From NCBI GenBank assembly GCA_963740455.1, contig CAVUEF010000004.1, positions 1-64,000 on the forward strand: DNA of 64,000 nucleotides, given 5' to 3'. The notes beneath the pieces were generated by a model. The model did not search any database. It was not told the DNA's origin and saw only the letters and a program-made list of their open reading frames with translations. Source of the DNA: Paucibacter sp963740455 (GTDB lineage Bacteria > Pseudomonadota > Gammaproteobacteria > Burkholderiales > Burkholderiaceae_C). Positions 18,551 through 29,000 of the stretch are shown here, one piece after another. Both the position numbers and the translations under genes were made by a program. The first letter of the stretch is position 1. Each line of letters opens with the position of its first letter.

Positions 18551-19495
18551 TCAGCCCGAGCTGAATGCCGCCCAGGTCTTTGCCACGCCTTCGTCGAATC
18601 CATACCGTGGTGCCCATCCCAGCCTGGCCTTGGCCCGGCCGTTGTCCAGCACATTGACGCTGACGTCGCCGCTCCGGTCGGGCAGTTGCACGCGATCAAG
18701 CTTCCGACCGCTGACGCGCTCCACCGCGCCCAGCACCTGCATCACGCTGCGGCCTTCGCCGAAGGAGATGTTCAGTACATCAGGCGCACTGACGCTGGCG
18801 CGTAGCAGGGCATCGACCACGTCGTCGATGAAGATATAGTCGCGCACCGCCGTACCCTCGCCGAACACCTTGAGCGGCCGGCCGTCGAGCAGGCAACCCA
18901 TGGCCACCGCGATCAGACCCTGGTTGCCGAAGGGGTTCTGTTGCGGGCCGTAGGGATTGGACAGGCGCAGGATGCTGACCTCCAGCGGCGTCGTGCGGCC
19001 GTAGAAGCTAAGGTAGTTCTCGATGGTCAGCTTGCTCTGACCATAGGCCGACTTCGGCGCCAACGCATGTGTCTCGGGAATGGGCAACTGCTGCGGCTCT
19101 CCGTAGATCGTGCCTCCCGACGACGCGTAGACGATGCGGCAGACGCCGCTCTCGCGGGCAATCTCCAGCATGCGGATGGTGGGTAGCAGATTCGACAGTA
19201 GGTCGTAGTTGCTGCTTTCGATCACCATATTCGGAAAGGTTGTGGTGATCAGGTGATAGACCGTGTGCACACCCTTGATGGCCGCACGCAGCACGGTGTC
19301 ATCCATGAAGTCACCATGAATCAACTCGATGCGGTCGAGGATGTCGCGCAGATTAGCAATCGAACGGCTGGGCCGCGTCAACACGCGCGGCCGCAAGCCT
19401 TGCACCACCAGCGAACGCACGATGGCCGAGCCGATAAAGCCGGCGCCGCCGAGTACCAGCACCGGTTCGCGGATCGCGGAGGGCGGCGTCGTCAT
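18551..19495 (-). CDS. NAD-dependent sugar epimerase/dehydratase (extended SDR)
   Basis: This 314-residue protein has a Rossmann motif GGAGFIGS at residues 17-24, the catalytic YxxxK as SAYGQSK near residue 150, and RLSNPYGPQQNP typical of UDP-sugar 4-epimerases. It would make a nucleotide-sugar precursor in the cytoplasm. The start ATG overlaps the stop of the Wza-like gene by four bases (ATGA), so the two are translationally coupled. It is the last gene of the minus-strand exopolysaccharide run. The exact sugar cannot be read from sequence. Confidence 0.85.
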   Translation of the reverse strand: MTTPPSAIREPVLVLGGAGFIGSAIVRSLVVQGLRPRVLTRPSRSIANLRDILDRIELIHGDFMDDTVLRAAIKGVHTVYHLITTTFPNMVIESSNYDLLSNLLPTIRMLEIARESGVCRIVYASSGGTIYGEPQQLPIPETHALAPKSAYGQSKLTIENYLSFYGRTTPLEVSILRLSNPYGPQQNPFGNQGLIAVAMGCLLDGRPLKVFGEGTAVRDYIFIDDVVDALLRASVSAPDVLNISFGEGRSVMQVLGAVERVSGRKLDRVQLPDRSGDVSVNVLDNGRAKARLGWAPRYGFDEGVAKTWAAFSSG

Positions 19496-20265
19496 GGCGA
19501 GGTCCTGACCTCAACCTTGTCGCGCAGGCTGTAGTTGAAATAGAAGCCCATATTGCGATAGAGCGGCACAATCTTGTTGATGTACTCCTCGAAGAACTCG
19601 GCCACCTCGGCAATGCGCTTTTGCGGCACGAACACGATGTCATATGGCCGCAGCAGGATATCGGCCTGCACCGCCTGCTCCAGATGACCCTGCATATCGA
19701 GCTTGATGAACACCGGCTGGCCGCTGGCCGAGTTGCGCAGCACCACCACATTGCTGCGCTCGGCACCCTTGCGGAAACCGCCGCTCTGGGCGATGGCCTG
19801 CAGCGCGGTGAGCGGGCCGGCATCGAGCGTGTGGGCGGAGGGTGCGTTGACCTCGCCGGAGACGAACACGCGGGCCAGCGCGTACTTGCGCAGGATCACG
19901 GTGGCCTGCGGGTTGCGCAGCGTCTTGCCGTAGCGCGCCGTCAGCTCGTCGGACAGCCCTTGGGTGGACATGCCGCTGACATTGAGCTCGCCGATCAGCT
20001 GCAGCGCGATACGGCCGTCAGGGCCGACCAGGGCATGTTCGTTCAGCTCCGGGTTGTAGTAGAACTTGATGTCGATCTGGTCGCCGGGCTGCAGCTGGTA
20101 ACTGAGGCTGCCACCTTCGATTTTCTTGCCGTCGCTGTCCTGGGCCATATAGGCGGCGGGCACGGCGTGTTGACCGACATTCTGGGCGGTGTTGACACAT
20201 CCGGCCAGCAGGCTGGTGGCAGCGAACAGCAAGGTCGCGATGATTCTCGAGGGATGTTGTGTCAC
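19492..20265 (-). CDS. Wza-type outer-membrane polysaccharide export lipoprotein
   Basis: The protein has 257 residues. A lipoprotein signal ends at LLAG-C (about residue 22). A Poly_export domain follows (SYQLQPGDQIDIKFYYNPEL, about 55-75), then a SLBB-like segment (ARVFVSGEVNAPSAHTL). It is shorter than E. coli Wza (about 380) and lacks a clear C-terminal amphipathic barrel helix, like many short export proteins of betaproteobacterial loci. It would form the periplasm-to-outer-membrane exit channel. The start is GTG at 20265 with a poor ribosome site. Confidence 0.85.
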   Translation of the reverse strand: MTQHPSRIIATLLFAATSLLAGCVNTAQNVGQHAVPAAYMAQDSDGKKIEGGSLSYQLQPGDQIDIKFYYNPELNEHALVGPDGRIALQLIGELNVSGMSTQGLSDELTARYGKTLRNPQATVILRKYALARVFVSGEVNAPSAHTLDAGPLTALQAIAQSGGFRKGAERSNVVVLRNSASGQPVFIKLDMQGHLEQAVQADILLRPYDIVFVPQKRIAEVAEFFEEYINKIVPLYRNMGFYFNYSLRDKVEVRTSP

Positions 20266-20277
20266 TGTTCGATGAAT

Positions 20278-22710
20278 TCAACGTTCGACGCGAAGTGATT
20301 GTACCGGCTTGCGTCCCGGTAGTCGCACCAGAAGACGGCCGCTGGCGGCATCGTGAAACCAGGCCCCCGCCTCACTCATGGCGGCAGGGCCAGCGACCTT
20401 TGCCAGCACCGCGCCATCGACCACCACGCGCACCGGCGCCTGCGGCCAGCCGCGCACCTGGACCCACCACACGCGGCTCATGGGCGCCAAAGTCCCGCCG
20501 ACCTCGCTGATGTCCAGCTGCGCGGCGCCGGCGCTCTCGGTCCAGCTCATCAAGGTGTCCCGATAGGCGCCGCTGCGATAAGCCGTCGTCGCGCCGTCAT
20601 CGTCATGCAAGGTGAAACTGGCATTGGCGCCAGGGAAGACATCCAGCAGCAGCATCTCGTCCACCACCTGATCCGCGAACTGCCGCACCGGCCCCATCGG
20701 CACGATGCCGCCTGCGCGCACAAACATCGGCAGCTGGTGCAGGGGCGCAGCCACCTGCACCTGTTGACCGCCGTTGTAGCGTTGATCCGTGTGGTAGTCG
20801 AACCAGGCCACTCCAGCTGGAAGATGCAAGGAGCGCGTCGTCGCCCCCTCGGTAAACACTGGCGCCACCAGCAGCGACGGGCCCAACAGGTACTCGCCGT
20901 CCTGCGTATGCGTGGCCGGGTCGTCGGGGAAGTGGAAGAAGGTCGGCGCCAGCACCGGCTGGCTGTCGCGCTCGGCCTGGACGAACAGGCCATAGAGGTA
21001 GGGCATCAGCCGGTAGCGCCATTCGATCGTGGCCTTGGCCACCGCGGTGTAGGGCTCACCATAGCGCCAGGGCTCGCGCAGCGGCGAGGTGTTCGTCGAG
21101 TGGTTGCGCACCAGCGGCGTGGCCATACCGAACTGCAGCCAGCGCAGGAACAGCTCGGCGTTCGGCGCACCGAGGAAGCCGCCGACATCGGCGCCGAACA
21201 GGTTCTGGCCCGACAGGCCCATCGACGCGGCGATCTGCACCTGCACGCGCAGCGAGTCGAAGGTCGAGTCGGTGTCGCCGCTCCAGTTGGCGGCGTAGCG
21301 CTGCATGCCGGCAAAGCCCGAGCGCGAGACGATGAAGGGCCGCAGGCCCGGCTGCGCCTCGGTCAGTGCCTCGTGCAGGGCGGCCACCTCCAGCAGCGCA
21401 TAGACATTGCGCGTGGCGTACTCCAGCCGGGGCTGGCCGTTGAAATCGAAGCGGGCATAGGGCATCTGGTTGGCCGCCGGCTCGTTCAAGTCCACCCACA
21501 GACCGCTGACCCCTGTGGACAGGAAACTCTTCAACCGGATTTTGAAGTCCGCCCGCGCGGCCGGCTTGGTGAAATCGACCCAGCTGACCTCGCCCATCCA
21601 GATCGGCGTGATCAGCGGCTGGCCGTCCGGTCCGGTGGCGAGGAAGCCCGCGCCGGCGTAGCCCGACCACAGCGGGTCGAACACCGTCAGCAGCGGCTCC
21701 AGGATGTTGACGCGCTTGAAGCCCATCGCCGCCATCTGCGCGTTGAAGCCCGCCGGGTCGGGAAAGGTGCCTGGGTTCCAGCTCATCGTGAACAGGCGGT
21801 CGGTGTAGTCCAGGTCGAGGAAGAAGGCGTCGGCCGGCATGCTGCGGGTGCGGAACTCCTGGGCCAGGCCCAGCACCTCGGCCGCGCTGGCATAGCCGAA
21901 GTGCGCCTGCAGATATCCCAGGCTCCAGCGCGGCGGCAGCGGTGTGTTGCCGGTCAGCCGGCCGAAACCGCGGGCCACTTCGGCCGGCGTCGGCCCGGGC
22001 ATCAGGTAGTAGCTAAGGCTGCCGGCCTGCGAGGCGATGCTCAGCACCTCGGGCCATCGCCGGCCCAGATCGAACTGCGTGGTCGACGGGTTGTTGACGA
22101 ACAACCCGTAGGTCTTGCCGTCGCGATGGCCGTAGAAGAACGGCGTGCTCGAATACAGCGGGTTGCTGAGCTCGCCGTAGGCGGCCAGATCGGTATTGCG
22201 CATCAGCATCAAGCGACCGCGTTTGTCCAGCGGACCACCGGCCAGGCCAAGGCCGAAGAAGCGCTCGCCAGGCGCGGTGAACTTGGCCCCTATCACCAGG
22301 CCGCTGGCGGCGTCCCACAGCACGCCACCGGGCAGATCGGCCGACAGCACCGAGCCGTCATTGCGCATCACCACCACCTGCAGCGGGTTCTTGATGACGA
22401 TCACGCTCAAACCCGCCTGGCGCAGAAAGACCTTGCTGCCGTCGTCGAAGGCCTCCAGCGGGCCGCCGGCCGGTGCTTGCGCCAGCATCGCGCCGGTGCT
22501 GAGCGTGCTCGCCCCGGGCGGCCTGGCCTCGACATGGACGATGCCGCCGGCCAGAAACTCGATGCGCAGCGTGCCACCCAGGCCGCCCAGCACCAGGCTG
22601 GCGCCGTTGGCCAGCGGCGTGACCTGGGTCACCGGGCCCAGCGCCACCGGCACGGCCCAGACCCGGCCCATGCAGGCCAGGCAGAGCAGCAGCAGGCGCG
22701 CGAGCTTCAT
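20278..22710 (-). CDS. Secreted glycoside hydrolase family 31 protein
   Basis: This 810-residue protein has a signal peptide (cleavage near VWA, residue 19). GH31 marks are the nucleophile Asp407 in GLWVDLNEP, the acid/base Asp479 in NWSGDTDSTF, and GADVGGFLG after it. The N-terminal beta-domain and C-terminal beta domains are present, so it is full length. Family members cleave alpha-glucosidic or alpha-xylosidic bonds, or act as transglycosylases or lyases. Export and position inside a polymer locus suggest it trims or remodels the exopolysaccharide, or degrades it for release. It lies between the Wza-like and methyltransferase genes, with 4-12 bp gaps. Confidence 0.9.
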   Translation of the reverse strand: MKLARLLLLCLACMGRVWAVPVALGPVTQVTPLANGASLVLGGLGGTLRIEFLAGGIVHVEARPPGASTLSTGAMLAQAPAGGPLEAFDDGSKVFLRQAGLSVIVIKNPLQVVVMRNDGSVLSADLPGGVLWDAASGLVIGAKFTAPGERFFGLGLAGGPLDKRGRLMLMRNTDLAAYGELSNPLYSSTPFFYGHRDGKTYGLFVNNPSTTQFDLGRRWPEVLSIASQAGSLSYYLMPGPTPAEVARGFGRLTGNTPLPPRWSLGYLQAHFGYASAAEVLGLAQEFRTRSMPADAFFLDLDYTDRLFTMSWNPGTFPDPAGFNAQMAAMGFKRVNILEPLLTVFDPLWSGYAGAGFLATGPDGQPLITPIWMGEVSWVDFTKPAARADFKIRLKSFLSTGVSGLWVDLNEPAANQMPYARFDFNGQPRLEYATRNVYALLEVAALHEALTEAQPGLRPFIVSRSGFAGMQRYAANWSGDTDSTFDSLRVQVQIAASMGLSGQNLFGADVGGFLGAPNAELFLRWLQFGMATPLVRNHSTNTSPLREPWRYGEPYTAVAKATIEWRYRLMPYLYGLFVQAERDSQPVLAPTFFHFPDDPATHTQDGEYLLGPSLLVAPVFTEGATTRSLHLPAGVAWFDYHTDQRYNGGQQVQVAAPLHQLPMFVRAGGIVPMGPVRQFADQVVDEMLLLDVFPGANASFTLHDDDGATTAYRSGAYRDTLMSWTESAGAAQLDISEVGGTLAPMSRVWWVQVRGWPQAPVRVVVDGAVLAKVAGPAAMSEAGAWFHDAASGRLLVRLPGRKPVQSLRVER

Positions 22711-22714
22711 GCCA

Positions 22715-23659
22715 TCACCCCGTCTTCTGCATCAGCACGACCAGCCAGGGATTGACTGGCGAGCCACGCAGAAAGCCCATGCCCGGCCTTGAAACGAGCC
22801 AAAAAACAAACCGCACCGGCAGACCGAACACCATGCCCTTCACCGAGTGCTTGCTGCGGATGAAGCCCCAGTAGTTCTCCACCGGCATGGCCTGTGCCGG
22901 GCCGCAGCCGGCCTGGGCGAACAGCTGCTGGTAGTCGCCCACCGAGAGCAGGAAGCGGCTGCTCGGCGGATTGAAGCGGGGCGTGTACTGGCCCGGCTTG
23001 CGCCCATGGAAGATGTCGAACGGGAACCAGCGGTTGGGGCTGCTGACAATGATGAAGCCGCCGGGCTTGATCACGCGCACCATCTCACGGGCCATCGCGC
23101 AGCGCTGCAGATGCACATCGGGGCCGGTGATATCGGTGTCGCCGACCACGCCGACGTGCGGGAACACGCAGCCGCAGAAGGCGCAGTCGAAGCTGTTGTC
23201 GTCGAAGGGCAGGTGCTTGCCATTGGCCATAACCAGCCGCTCACTGTGCCTGCGCCTGGGCCAGACGGTGCTTCGGTTGCCGCAATCGATGCCCACACTG
23301 TCGAAGCCGCAATCGCGCAGCAGATCCACATCGACGCCGGTGCCGCAGCCCACCGACAGCAGACGCGGTTCGCGGCCGCCCGCCAGCCCCTCCGGCCACA
23401 GCTTGCGGAACAGCGGCTGCCAGTAGTTGTTGGTCAGGTCGGCGTTGGACTGCTCCTCGTAGCGCAGCAGCGTGTCATCGCTGGGGTCATCGAAACGTTC
23501 GCCCTCGATCAGGTCGGGGAAGCCATTGGTGAAGGCATAGTCGCTGGCGCAGACGCGGCAGCGATAGCCCTCAGCGTTGGCGCTCAAGGCACCACGGCAG
23601 CGCGGGCAGACCAGGCCCAGGCCCTTGATACGCTGTTCCAGCATCGCGGTGTCGAGCAT
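22715..23659 (-). CDS. SAM-dependent methyltransferase with N-terminal zinc ribbon
   Basis: The protein has 314 residues. A CPRC...CRVC zinc ribbon (about 18-37) precedes a class I methyltransferase fold: motif I LLSVGCGTGVDVD (about 100), acidic SVGIDCGN, and ALC-like DNSFDCAFCGCVFPHVG. The C-terminal hydrophobic segment (VRFVFWLVSRPGMGFL) may touch the membrane. It probably methylates a sugar or lipid-linked intermediate of the polymer. The gene is 4 bp from its neighbours on each side, clearly in the operon. Confidence 0.8.
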   Translation of the reverse strand: MLDTAMLEQRIKGLGLVCPRCRGALSANAEGYRCRVCASDYAFTNGFPDLIEGERFDDPSDDTLLRYEEQSNADLTNNYWQPLFRKLWPEGLAGGREPRLLSVGCGTGVDVDLLRDCGFDSVGIDCGNRSTVWPRRRHSERLVMANGKHLPFDDNSFDCAFCGCVFPHVGVVGDTDITGPDVHLQRCAMAREMVRVIKPGGFIIVSSPNRWFPFDIFHGRKPGQYTPRFNPPSSRFLLSVGDYQQLFAQAGCGPAQAMPVENYWGFIRSKHSVKGMVFGLPVRFVFWLVSRPGMGFLRGSPVNPWLVVLMQKTG

Positions 23660-23662
23660 TGT

Positions 23663-24574
23663 TCAGGCCCTCGGTGCGGTGAAATAGTTGCCGGCCAGCA
23701 GCAGACCCGCGCGGGTGGCAAGACCTGCCCCCACCAGCCAGCGCAGCGGGTGTAGCCTGGACAGGCCGTAGTGCTCGCAGAAGCAGCGGAAGGCGCCGCG
23801 GTGGAAGTTAAGGATATGCCAGCGCAGCACAGGATAGGTTCGCTTGCCGCTGCCATTGCCCTCGTAGTGGACGATCTGCGACTGCGGGTCCAGCAGCACC
23901 GCGTGGCCGGCGGCATGCATGCGGTCGCAGAACACCGCCTCGTGCCAGTAGTAATAGTCTTCTGCGAAGCCGCCGATGGCCCAGAAGTCGCGCTGGCTGA
24001 CCAGCATCGCCGCGGCCGACACCCAGTCGGCCTCGAAGGGCACACCCCTCGCCACCTCCTGCTTGCACAGATAGTCCACCACCGGTGAGGCATTGGGCAG
24101 CCAGCGGGTCAGCCAGGAGCGCCGCCCGAGGAAGGCGCTCCAGACTGAGGGGAAGCGCCGGCCTGACCATTGATCGGTGCGGTCCAGATTCAGCAGCCGG
24201 CTGCCGACCACGCCGCCGCGGGGCTCGGCGCGCAACGTGCGCAAGGTGCGGGCGATGGCGTCGTCGAGCACGATGGTGTCGTCATTGAGGAAATACAGGT
24301 ACTCGCCCTTGGCAATCCGCGAGCCCTGGTTGGCGGCCGGGCAGTAGCCGGTGTTGCTGGCGTTGGCGATCAGGCGCACGTCGGGGTGCTCGGCCGTGAC
24401 GCGGGCCACCGAGTCGTCCTTGGAGCCGTTGTCGACGTAGATGATCTCGTAGTTGCAGTCCGGCCACTGCGCGGCGTTCAGCGAGACGATGCACTCGACG
24501 ATGTAGTGGCAGGCATTGAGCCCTACCAGGACCACGGATACATCGACCCGGCCTTCGGCGGCTTGCTGCGTCAT
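23663..24574 (-). CDS. Family 2 glycosyltransferase
   Basis: This is a 303-residue GT-A protein. Motifs are VSVVLVGLN at the start, YVDNGSKDDS (about 45), and the metal-binding YFLNDDTIV (about 92), then a rhamnosyltransferase-like layout with WVSAAAMLVSQRDFWAIGGF and the catalytic region EDYYYWHEAVF. The start ATG at 24574 follows AAAGGAG and overlaps the upstream Wzy stop (ATGA). It would add one sugar to the lipid-linked repeat unit on the cytoplasmic face. Donor and linkage are not readable. Confidence 0.88.
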   Translation of the reverse strand: MTQQAAEGRVDVSVVLVGLNACHYIVECIVSLNAAQWPDCNYEIIYVDNGSKDDSVARVTAEHPDVRLIANASNTGYCPAANQGSRIAKGEYLYFLNDDTIVLDDAIARTLRTLRAEPRGGVVGSRLLNLDRTDQWSGRRFPSVWSAFLGRRSWLTRWLPNASPVVDYLCKQEVARGVPFEADWVSAAAMLVSQRDFWAIGGFAEDYYYWHEAVFCDRMHAAGHAVLLDPQSQIVHYEGNGSGKRTYPVLRWHILNFHRGAFRCFCEHYGLSRLHPLRWLVGAGLATRAGLLLAGNYFTAPRA

Positions 24575-26061
24575 TGCGCACTCCTTTCGCTGTTGTGAAT
24601 TTGAATCGGCTTCTCTTTGACCAACACGCGGTACAGCGCCCAGCTGATGCCGGCGATCAGCCACCAGCCCTTGAGCGGAAAGTGAAAGACGTCCACCTGC
24701 AGGCCATAGATCGCCGTCGCCAGCATCGCCACCTGGGCGGCGACGAAGAAGTCGGCGTGCAGCAAGCTTGGCGGCCAGCGGCCCGGCACCAGCTGGGCGG
24801 CGCGGCGGGCGGCGGCATACATCAGCGCGACAAAGCCGAAGAACACCCCCCAGCCGAGCAGGCCCACCTCCATCACCGTCATGATGTACTCGTTGTGGAC
24901 CGTGGTTTCCTCGGGTGCATCGCCCTTGATGTAGAGCGGAATCACCTGCTGGTTGCCGACGCCGATGCCGGCCAGCCAGTGGTCCTGCGCCACCTGCAGG
25001 CCGGCGGCCCAGTACTCGAAACGTATGCGCAGCGTGGCCGAGCGCTCCAGGCTGTAGTTGGAGGTGTCGAGCACGCGGTGCCATACCGCTTCAGGCGCCA
25101 GCGGCAGCATCGCCGCCACCGCCAGCAGGGCCACCACCACGCCGCCGGCGCTGAAGCGGTAGAGGCCACGCGCACCGCACAGCAGGAGCACGGCCACGGC
25201 CAGCAGGATGGCGGCACGTGTGTTAGTCAGGAACACGTTGTACAGCGTCACCAGCAGGCCGCCACCGATCAGCACGCGCCAGCCGGTGCCGCGCTGGTGC
25301 TTCAGGAAATACAGGAAGAAGGGCAGTGTCAGTATCAGGTTCATCGCATAGACGGCCGCATGCGACGTCGGTCCGGCGGCGCGGGCCGTGCTGTCCAGCG
25401 CCTCCCACTCCGAGGTGTCAACCATCACGGTGGAGAAGCGGCTGGCCGTCTCGCCCAGATCTGCCTCGGACACGCCCTTGCCGAAGTGCCAGGTGAGGAT
25501 GGTGAACAGGCCGACGATCACCGTGGAAGTGAGCCACAGCGCCACCGCCGTCTTGGCCAGGCGTGGCGCTTGGCCGATATTGATGACCAGCCAGAAGAAC
25601 AGCAGATTCCCGAGGATAGCGCCGCAAGCCCGCACCGTGCCCAGCTGGTGGCTGCTGTGGAACACGCCCAGCAGGGCCAGGCAGAAGTAGGCGGCATACA
25701 GCCAGAAGGCGCTGCCGAAGGCTATTGCGCGACGGCGTATCAAGGCATGCAGCAGGAAGCTGCCCAGCGCCAGGGTGCCGACGATACGCATCAGCGAGAT
25801 GGTGTACATCGCGTCGTCGGCGGTGAGCCGACCCAGGCGCTCGATCGGGATGATGAAGGCGGTCAGCATGAAGGCTATCGCCGGCCACAGCATCAGCAGC
25901 ACCGCGGCACCCAGCACCAGAGGCACTCCCAGCAGCAGCAAGGGCGAGCCAACCGCGCCGCTGCCCAGCGTCAGGGTCGCGCCGCTGAACAGGCTGCCGG
26001 CCAGCACGGCCTGCAGGCTGCGCCAGTTGGCGTCGCGGGCGGGACGGTCAACGGGTGTCAT
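24571..26061 (-). CDS. O-antigen ligase/polymerase-like membrane protein (Wzy candidate)
   Basis: The protein has 496 residues with about 11-12 hydrophobic spans and the Wzy_C/WaaL-type periplasmic loop ending HNEYIMTVMEVGLLGWG (about 415). This fits the polymerase that joins repeat units in the periplasm. Start chosen: ATG at 26061, 14 bp inside the end of the upstream Asp-box gene; a start at 26121 is also open. In this locus with Wzx and Wzz, polymerase is likelier than ligase. Confidence 0.82.
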   Translation of the reverse strand: MTPVDRPARDANWRSLQAVLAGSLFSGATLTLGSGAVGSPLLLLGVPLVLGAAVLLMLWPAIAFMLTAFIIPIERLGRLTADDAMYTISLMRIVGTLALGSFLLHALIRRRAIAFGSAFWLYAAYFCLALLGVFHSSHQLGTVRACGAILGNLLFFWLVINIGQAPRLAKTAVALWLTSTVIVGLFTILTWHFGKGVSEADLGETASRFSTVMVDTSEWEALDSTARAAGPTSHAAVYAMNLILTLPFFLYFLKHQRGTGWRVLIGGGLLVTLYNVFLTNTRAAILLAVAVLLLCGARGLYRFSAGGVVVALLAVAAMLPLAPEAVWHRVLDTSNYSLERSATLRIRFEYWAAGLQVAQDHWLAGIGVGNQQVIPLYIKGDAPEETTVHNEYIMTVMEVGLLGWGVFFGFVALMYAAARRAAQLVPGRWPPSLLHADFFVAAQVAMLATAIYGLQVDVFHFPLKGWWLIAGISWALYRVLVKEKPIQIHNSERSAQ

Positions 26062-29000
26062 AGAGGTAGATCCCCCCACCCTCGGTGCCCGCATAGAGCA
26101 GGCCGGGCACAACGTCGTCAAAGACCAGCGACGTGATGTTGCGGTTATTCAGGCCCTCGTTGACCGGGCTCCAGCTCAGCGCCCCGTCGGTGGAGCGGAA
26201 CACGCCCTCGGTCGTGCCTGCGTAGAGTTCTCCGGGCCGCTGCGGATGGGCCGCCAGGCACAGCAGGAAGCTGCTGCCCAGGCCGCTGGCGCCACCCCGC
26301 CAGTGCGCGCCACCATCGAGGCTGCGCAGCACGCCCTGGCCGCCGGTGGCCAGATAGATCTGGCTCGCGTCGCCGCTGTCGATGGCGATGCCTGTCACCA
26401 CCTTGGGTATCTCGGCGGCGATCTGCACCGTGCCGAACCGCGCGCCGCCGTCATCGCTCCAGGCCAGGCCGGTGCCCAGGGTGCCGGCCAACACGCGCTG
26501 CGCTCCGCCGCCCAGCACGCCCACCTCGGCCATCTGCGCGTCGGTCACCGCCGCGCTCCAATGCGCGCCGCTGTCGGTACTCAGAAAGATGCCGACGCTG
26601 GCGATCGCCGCATGAACGCGGCCCGCGTCCTTGGGATGGGCCCACAGCGCCGTCACCGTGCCGGCGGGCAGGCCGGAGGCGGCCAGCGTCCAGTTGCCTG
26701 AGGCAAGCCGGCGGTAGACGGTGTTGCCCGCGCTGGCATACAAGCTGCCATCGCCGCCGGCGGTGAGCTGGCTGACGCCGCCGGCCGGCAGACCCTGGCC
26801 GGCGGCCGTCCAGTGCAGGCCTCCGTCATCAGAGCGATGGACCGTGCCATCGCGCACCGCTGCCCAGACCTGCCAGGGCTGATCGGGGCTGGCCAGCACC
26901 ACTGCGACGATGTTGCCCGTCAGTCCCTGGTTGATCGCCGACCAGTGGGCGCCCTGGTCCACGCTGAGGAACATCCCGTCGCCGTTGGTGGCGGCATAGA
27001 GCAGGCCAGAGCGCGGATCGCAGCTGAGGCCCAGCACCTGGGCGGTGCCCAGGCCGCTGCCGCCGGTGCTCTGCCAGGTGCCAAGATTCCCCAAGGCATT
27101 CCTGTAGATGCCGCCGCGGTTCGGCGCGGCATAGACGGTGTCGTCGGCGCAGCGGGCCAGCGCCAGCACATCGGCCATCGGCAGGCCCTGGCCGACAGGC
27201 TGCCAGCGGCTGCCGCCCGCATCGGCCGTCCAGACCTGCCCCCCGAAACTGCCCAGCACCATGCGCCGGCCGTCGGCCGGATCGGCGGCGATGGACAGCG
27301 CATACGACGCCCGCTGGCCCAGCTGCGCCCAGCTGTCACCGCCATCGTTGCTGACGGCAATGCCGGCCGAGGTGCCCACCAGCACACGGTTCGCTGCCGG
27401 CGCCAGCACCTTGAATACATTGCCGTCCGACAGGCCGACGCTGCTCCAGCTGGCGGCGGCGTCGCGGCTGCGGAACACGCCGCCGCTGAGCGACCCGGCA
27501 TAGAGCGTGTTCGCGTCTACCGGGTCCAATGCCAGGCTGCGCACGAACAGGCTCATGCCGGCGTTGGCGGCCCGCCAGCTGGCACCCCCGTCGTCCGAGG
27601 CCTGCACGCCCAGGTACGGCGTGCCCAGCAGCAGGCGACCACCGGGCAGTTGGGCCAGGGCCAGCGCATTGCCGGCCACCGGCGCGGCCATAGCCGTCCA
27701 GCTGGCGCCGCCATTGCTGCTGCGGTACAGGCCCTGGCCGTCGAGCAGCGCATAGAAGCTCATACCGCTGCCGGCCAGCGCGGTGACCGGCGCTGCGGGC
27801 AGGCCGGTGCCGGATGCCGTCCAGTTGCTGCCGCCATTGCTGCTCAGATAGACCTTGCCGACGCTGCCGGCGATCAGCCGTGCGGGCTGGGCCGGGTCTA
27901 TCCACAGCGCGGTCACATAGGGGTTGTCCAGGCCGGTGTTGGCGCGTGCCCATTGCAGGCCGGCCGACTCGCTCTTGCACAGGCCACCACCGGCCGTTGC
28001 CAGATACAGCACCCAGTTGCGCTGCGGGTCGGACACCAGGGCCACTGCGGCGGCGTCGCAGCCGGTCTTGCTGGGGTACCAGTTGACGCCATGATCGGAC
28101 GTGGCGTACAGGCCGCCGGCGGACGTGATGGCATAGACGCGGCCCCAGGACGCATGGGCCAGCTGGGTGATGCCCTCGCCTGGCAGGCCGGCGCCGGCCG
28201 CGCCAAAACTCATCCCGCCATCGATACTGCGCAAGACCTGACCCGCACCGCTGCCGATGTAGACGATGGGGCCGCGCACCGGGTCGGCGGCGACGCTAAG
28301 CACCGTCTGCACCTGGGGCAGCTTGACCGGCAGCCACTGGGCGCCGTCGTCGAGGCTTCGGTACAGGCCCGAGGCGCTGGCCACCAACTGTACGGGCGCG
28401 CTTTCGGCGGTGCGCGAGAAGGCATTGATACGCATTGGCACGATGCCATTGCTGGCCAGGGTCCAGCTGTCGCCGTCATCGACGCTCTTCCACACGCCGC
28501 TGGTCTCGGCACCGGCATAGGCGGTGCTGCCCCGCACCTGCAGGTCGAACATGGCCTCAGTACGCGTCAGCACCGACTTCCAGGGCTTGCCGCTGTCAAG
28601 CGCATGAAGCCCCAGATCGGTGCCGCCCAGCAAGCGCCAGCCCTGTTGGCCGCTGATCGTGGCCAGAGCGCCGACAAAGGCGTTCTGTATGCCGACATCG
28701 CCGCGTATCCAGTGGGCGCCGAAGTCAGTGGTCATCAGCATCGAGCCATGCTGACGTGCCACGTGCAGTATCAGGCCGCGGCTGTCGCTGCCGACTAGGC
28801 GGCTGTCGCCGGTGGTCCACTGGAACCAGGTCGGCGTGCTGTCCCAGTTGGCCAACGCATAGACGCCGTAGACGGTGGCGACGAACAGGAAGTTGGGCAC
28901 GCTGGGGTGCGCCAGCACATGGGCCACCGGCAGCTTGGGCAGGTTGAAGCTGAGGTCGGTCCAACTGCTCGCACCGGCCTTGAGCTGGAACACGCCGCCC

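Noticed and set aside
20353..22755. 800-codon plus-strand frame opposite the GH31 gene
   Set aside because: No family motifs, biased Arg/Gln/His composition, and the minus strand encodes a complete GH31 enzyme.
26813..28798. 661-codon plus-strand frame opposite the Asp-box gene
   Set aside because: Mirror of the repeated Asp-box coding sequence; no start context or motif.
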